A DNA stretch of 7,245 bases from Lachnospiraceae bacterium UBA3863 (GTDB lineage Bacteria > Bacillota > Clostridia > Lachnospirales > Lachnospiraceae), in the NCBI GenBank assembly GCA_002392385.1, contig DGGX01000038.1, positions 1 to 7,245 of the forward strand, given 5' to 3'. The notes under the pieces were generated by a model. It searched no databases. It worked only from the letters and a program-made list of their open reading frames with translations, and was not told the DNA's origin. This document shows, in pieces, positions 5,075 to 7,245 of this stretch. The first letter of the stretch is position 1. Each line of letters opens with the position of its first letter. Made by a program: the position numbers and the translations under genes.

Positions 5075-5650
5075 ATGGACAGAGAGAGAGCACAGAAGCA
5101 GATCATGGAGGCGGCCCTTGAGGCCTTCCGCAAGAAGGGGCTCCATTTCACCATGAGTGACCTGGCTGCCGAGGTCGGCATGAGCAAAAAGACCCTGTAT
5201 CTGCTCTTCGAGGACAAGGAGGACCTGCTGCTGCAGGTCGCGGATCACAGTTTTGACGCGATCAAGCGGAGCGAGGCGGAGGTGATGGGGGACGATTCCC
5301 TCGACACGGTGGAGAAGCTTCGCGCGCTGATGTCGGCCCTGCCGGACATCTACCAGTCTGTGGACCTCCGGAAACTGTATGAGCTCGAGGAGCGCCATCC
5401 GCGGGTCTACGCCCGGGTGCAGGAGAGGATCGAGAGCGACTGGGAGTCCACGCTCGCGCTGCTCAGGAAAGGTATGGAGGAGGGCAAGATCCGGCCCTGC
5501 AGCATTCCGCTGTTCAAAGCCATGTTCGAGGCGACGCTGGAGCGCTTCTTCCGGGAGGACGTGCTGACCCGGGCACAGCTCAGCTATCAGGAAGGCCTGC
5601 GGCAGGTGGTGGATATCCTGATCGACGGTATCACAGTCAAAGAGGCGTAA
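5075..5650 (+). CDS. TetR/AcrR-family transcriptional regulator
   Basis: A 191-residue DNA-binding repressor-type protein. The N-terminal helix is RERAQKQIMEAALEAFRKKG. The helix-turn-helix is FTMSDLAAEVGMSKKTLYLLF (about residues 25-45), followed by the usual EDKEDLL that starts helix 4. The remaining, poorly conserved helices (about 55-191) would bind an effector and form the dimer. The ATG at 5075 follows GAGAGGAAG, a close but usable ribosome binding site, and starts right at the family's normal N-terminus. The transporter gene begins 23 bases after its stop with no terminator between, so the two form an operon. By analogy with such pairs, it probably represses itself and the transporter through the two GAAACC-N14-GGTTTC sites upstream and is released by a small molecule. 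The effector cannot be told from sequence. Activation instead of repression is possible but less usual for this family. Confidence 0.93.
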   Translation: MDRERAQKQIMEAALEAFRKKGLHFTMSDLAAEVGMSKKTLYLLFEDKEDLLLQVADHSFDAIKRSEAEVMGDDSLDTVEKLRALMSALPDIYQSVDLRKLYELEERHPRVYARVQERIESDWESTLALLRKGMEEGKIRPCSIPLFKAMFEATLERFFREDVLTRAQLSYQEGLRQVVDILIDGITVKEA

Positions 5651-5673
5651 TTATAACAACAAGGGGGACAGAA

Positions 5674-7035
5674 ATGAAAAAACTGACAAAAGGCAAGATG
5701 TGGTGTTTCGCCATCGGGCAGTTCGGCTGGTCGCTGCTGTCAGCGCTGATCACCAACTGGCTGGTGTATTTCTATCAGCCCGACGCGGAGCAGATCGCTC
5801 AGGGACAGACCCTGTTCATCCCGCAGGGGCGTGTGATCCTGGGTATCGCCACCATCATCGGCGGCATCGCGGCCCTGGGCAGGATCTTCGACGCGGTGAC
5901 AGACCCGCTGATCGCCAACCTGTCCGACAGGTCCCAGAATCCCAAGGGACGCCGCATTCCCTTCATGCAGAAGATCGCCCTGCCTTTTGCCCTGGTGACC
6001 GTGCTGGTCTTCTGGGCGCCCATAAACGGCGTTTCCACCGTCAACAGCGTGTGGCTCCTGGTCACCCTGCTGCTCTTCTACCTCTTCATGACGACCTACT
6101 GCACACCCTATAACGCGCTGATCTCCGAGCTGGGGACCACCCAGGACACCCGCATCAGCATCTCCACCTATATCAGCGTGACCTTCCTGCTGGGCAGCGC
6201 TGTGGGCTACGCCGCCCCCTTCATCTGGGGCGCCATGGAGCCCTCCCTGGGCAGGATCATGGCCGTCCGCATCACCTTCCTGGTGCTGTCCGTGATCGGC
6301 TTCGCGGCCCTTCTGGTGCCTACCTTCACCATCAACGAGAAGGACTATGTCACCACGGTGCCCTCCAATGACGGCGCCTTCACCTCCCTGACCAAGACCT
6401 TCCGCAACGGCGACTTCCGCGTCTTCGTGGGCAGCGACGTTCTCTACTTCATCGCCCTGACCATCTTCCAGACAGGCCTTCCCTTCTTCATCACCACACT
6501 GATGAAGCTGCCGGAGACCTACACCACCATCCTGTACGTGGCCATGACCCTCCTGTCCTTCGCCTGCTACATGCCGGTGAACTGGCTGGCCCACCGCATG
6601 AACAAGAAGAAACTGGTCCTGATCGGCTTCTGCGGCCTCGCCGCCGTCTATGCCGTCACCTCCATCTCCGGCCTGCTGGGCATCTCCGGCCTCGCCTACG
6701 GCATCCTGATCGTATGCGCCGCCGCCTTCCCCATGGCCATCCTGGGCATCCTGCCCCAGGCCATCGTGGCTGACATCGCGGAAGCCGATGCCTACCTGAC
6801 CGGCGAGAACCGCGAGGGCATGTTCTTCGCTGCCCGTACCTTCGCCTTCAAGATGGGCCAGAGCATCTCCATGCTCCTCTTCACCGCCTTCGCCAGCATC
6901 GGCGCGGAGACCGGCTTCGGCTACCGCCTCGCGGCCATCGTAGCCGCCGCCATCTGCCTCCTCGGCGCCGTCGTCCTGTCCCGCTACGACGAGGACAAGA
7001 TCCTTGGCATCATCACCACAGAGGAAGGCGATTGA
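5674..7035 (+). CDS. MFS transporter, GPH-type (glycoside-pentoside-hexuronide:cation symporter, MFS_2)
   Basis: A 453-residue membrane protein with about twelve hydrophobic segments. ATG 5674 follows AAGGGGGA and gives a normal N-terminus (MKKLTKGKMWCFAIGQFGWS). The helix II/loop signature GRIFDAVTDPLIANLSDRSQ followed by NPKGRRIPFM matches the MelB-family pattern R-x-x-DA-x-x-DP...D+.....G+.RP. Asp73 and Asp77 align with the MelB cation-site aspartates Asp55 and Asp59, and TTYCTPYNALISEL matches the conserved helix IV-V region. The C-terminal half carries the family's EADAYLTGENREGMFFAARTF segment. Known members take up melibiose, xylosides, glucuronides and similar compounds with Na+ or H+. 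A TetR partner is more typical of efflux or detoxification, so the direction and substrate remain open. The last third has a strong run of C-ending codons. A repeat-rich region and terminator follow its stop. Confidence 0.9.
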   Translation: MKKLTKGKMWCFAIGQFGWSLLSALITNWLVYFYQPDAEQIAQGQTLFIPQGRVILGIATIIGGIAALGRIFDAVTDPLIANLSDRSQNPKGRRIPFMQKIALPFALVTVLVFWAPINGVSTVNSVWLLVTLLLFYLFMTTYCTPYNALISELGTTQDTRISISTYISVTFLLGSAVGYAAPFIWGAMEPSLGRIMAVRITFLVLSVIGFAALLVPTFTINEKDYVTTVPSNDGAFTSLTKTFRNGDFRVFVGSDVLYFIALTIFQTGLPFFITTLMKLPETYTTILYVAMTLLSFACYMPVNWLAHRMNKKKLVLIGFCGLAAVYAVTSISGLLGISGLAYGILIVCAAAFPMAILGILPQAIVADIAEADAYLTGENREGMFFAARTFAFKMGQSISMLLFTAFASIGAETGFGYRLAAIVAAAICLLGAVVLSRYDEDKILGIITTEEGD

Positions 7036-7061
7036 TCCAGGAAGCCTGCTACTAACAAAGG

Positions 7062-7193
7062 CTCTCACACAGGGGCTCTCACAGGGGACTCTCAGGGCTC
7101 TCACAGGGGACGGTTCTCTGTGTCTCACAGGGGACGGTTCTCTGTGTGAGCTGCCACTACATAAAAGGACCACACAGGGGATGGTTCCCTGTG
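7062..7193. repeat. Cluster of short palindromic GGGGACGGTTC-type repeats
   Basis: Three full units of 21 bases lie at 7102-7122, 7126-7146 and 7173-7193. Each opens with CACAGGGGA, has GGTTC in the middle and closes with CTGTG. The first two are identical and sit 24 bp apart; the third has two base changes. Truncated copies of the left part (CTCTCACAGGGG and variants) precede them at 7062-7074, 7076-7088 and 7090-7097. The CACAG...CTGTG ends make each unit an imperfect hairpin. I recall this motif as a genome-dispersed repeat in Clostridia, similar in behaviour to REP elements; I could not check that here. A short frame crossing this region (7004-7225) is only translated repeat and was not called. 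Confidence 0.8.
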
Positions 7194-7205
7194 CGGTCCT
7201 TTTTT
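7163..7205 (+). terminator. Intrinsic terminator of the tetR-transporter operon, built around a repeat unit
   Basis: AAAAGGACC (7163-7171) pairs with GGTCCTTTT (7195-7203). After one A/C mismatch, CACAGGG (7173-7179) pairs with CCCTGTG (7187-7193) around a seven-base loop, and six T residues close it (7200-7205). The upper half of the stem is the third palindromic repeat unit. The A-run on the left makes it potentially bidirectional. Beyond it, to the window end, nothing further was recognised. Confidence 0.88.
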
Positions 7206-7245
7206 ATAAAACAGGCTCGCCTTAACGGGCTGGAGTTCACCCCAG

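Noticed and set aside
5740..7173. Long open frame (477 codons) on the - strand opposite the transporter
   Set aside because: Its translation is Gly/Asp/His/Gln-rich without domains, the typical shadow of a GC-rich gene with C-ending codons, while the + strand encodes a clear membrane transporter.
7062..7193. CRISPR array
   Set aside because: Repeats are tandem palindromes with 3 to 26 bases between them and several truncated copies; there are no uniform unique spacers and no cas genes.

Overview
The window looks like chromosomal DNA of a GC-rich Clostridia member, most plausibly Lachnospiraceae. The reasons are: AGGAGG-type ribosome binding sites; Gram-positive lipoproteins, one with an acidic Glu/Thr/Ala linker; an ECF-transporter S component; a copper ATPase with a C-terminal metal-binding domain; and GGGGACGGTTC-type palindromic repeats. 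This placement is inferred from gene style and was not checked by a search. No rRNA, tRNA, CRISPR array, insertion sequence or phage gene was seen.

Layout. (1) 1-529, + strand: the 3' end of a copper-exporting P-type ATPase (CopA-like), fused through a hydrophilic linker to a CopZ-like HMA domain. A good ribosome binding site and ATG sit inside the frame just before that domain, so a free chaperone could also be made. (2) About 548-795: a short frameshifted coding remnant. It is followed by non-coding DNA with a diverged duplication, then a near-perfect bidirectional terminator (979-1021). (3) 1101-1712, - strand: a membrane protein resembling an ECF S component, substrate unknown. (4) 1713-2041: a divergent intergenic region holding promoter candidates and a GC-rich leader that can fold over the next gene's ribosome binding site. 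(5) 2042-3998, + strand: a tightly linked pair of lipoprotein genes, a solute-binding protein and a small unknown lipoprotein, closed by a strong terminator (4006-4048). (6) 4079-4825, - strand: phosphoglycerate mutase gpmA. (7) 5075-7035, + strand: a TetR-family regulator followed by a GPH/MFS_2-type cation symporter. A promoter upstream is flanked by two inverted repeats of identical geometry (GAAACC-N14-GGTTTC), which are good candidate operators. (8) 7062-7205: a cluster of short palindromic repeats whose last copy forms the core of the terminator behind the transporter.

How the genes work together. The best-supported regulatory circuit is TetR plus transporter: the regulator probably represses its own promoter through the twin operators, with a transported compound or relative as inducer. 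The lipoprotein pair has no permease or ATPase gene beside it, so the binding protein must share a transporter encoded elsewhere or act as a sensor. gpmA is core glycolysis and appears to be an independent unit. I found no clearly new multi-gene system. The most promising leads are the structured leader at 1911-2041, the internal start in copA, the twin operators, and the repeat-derived terminator.
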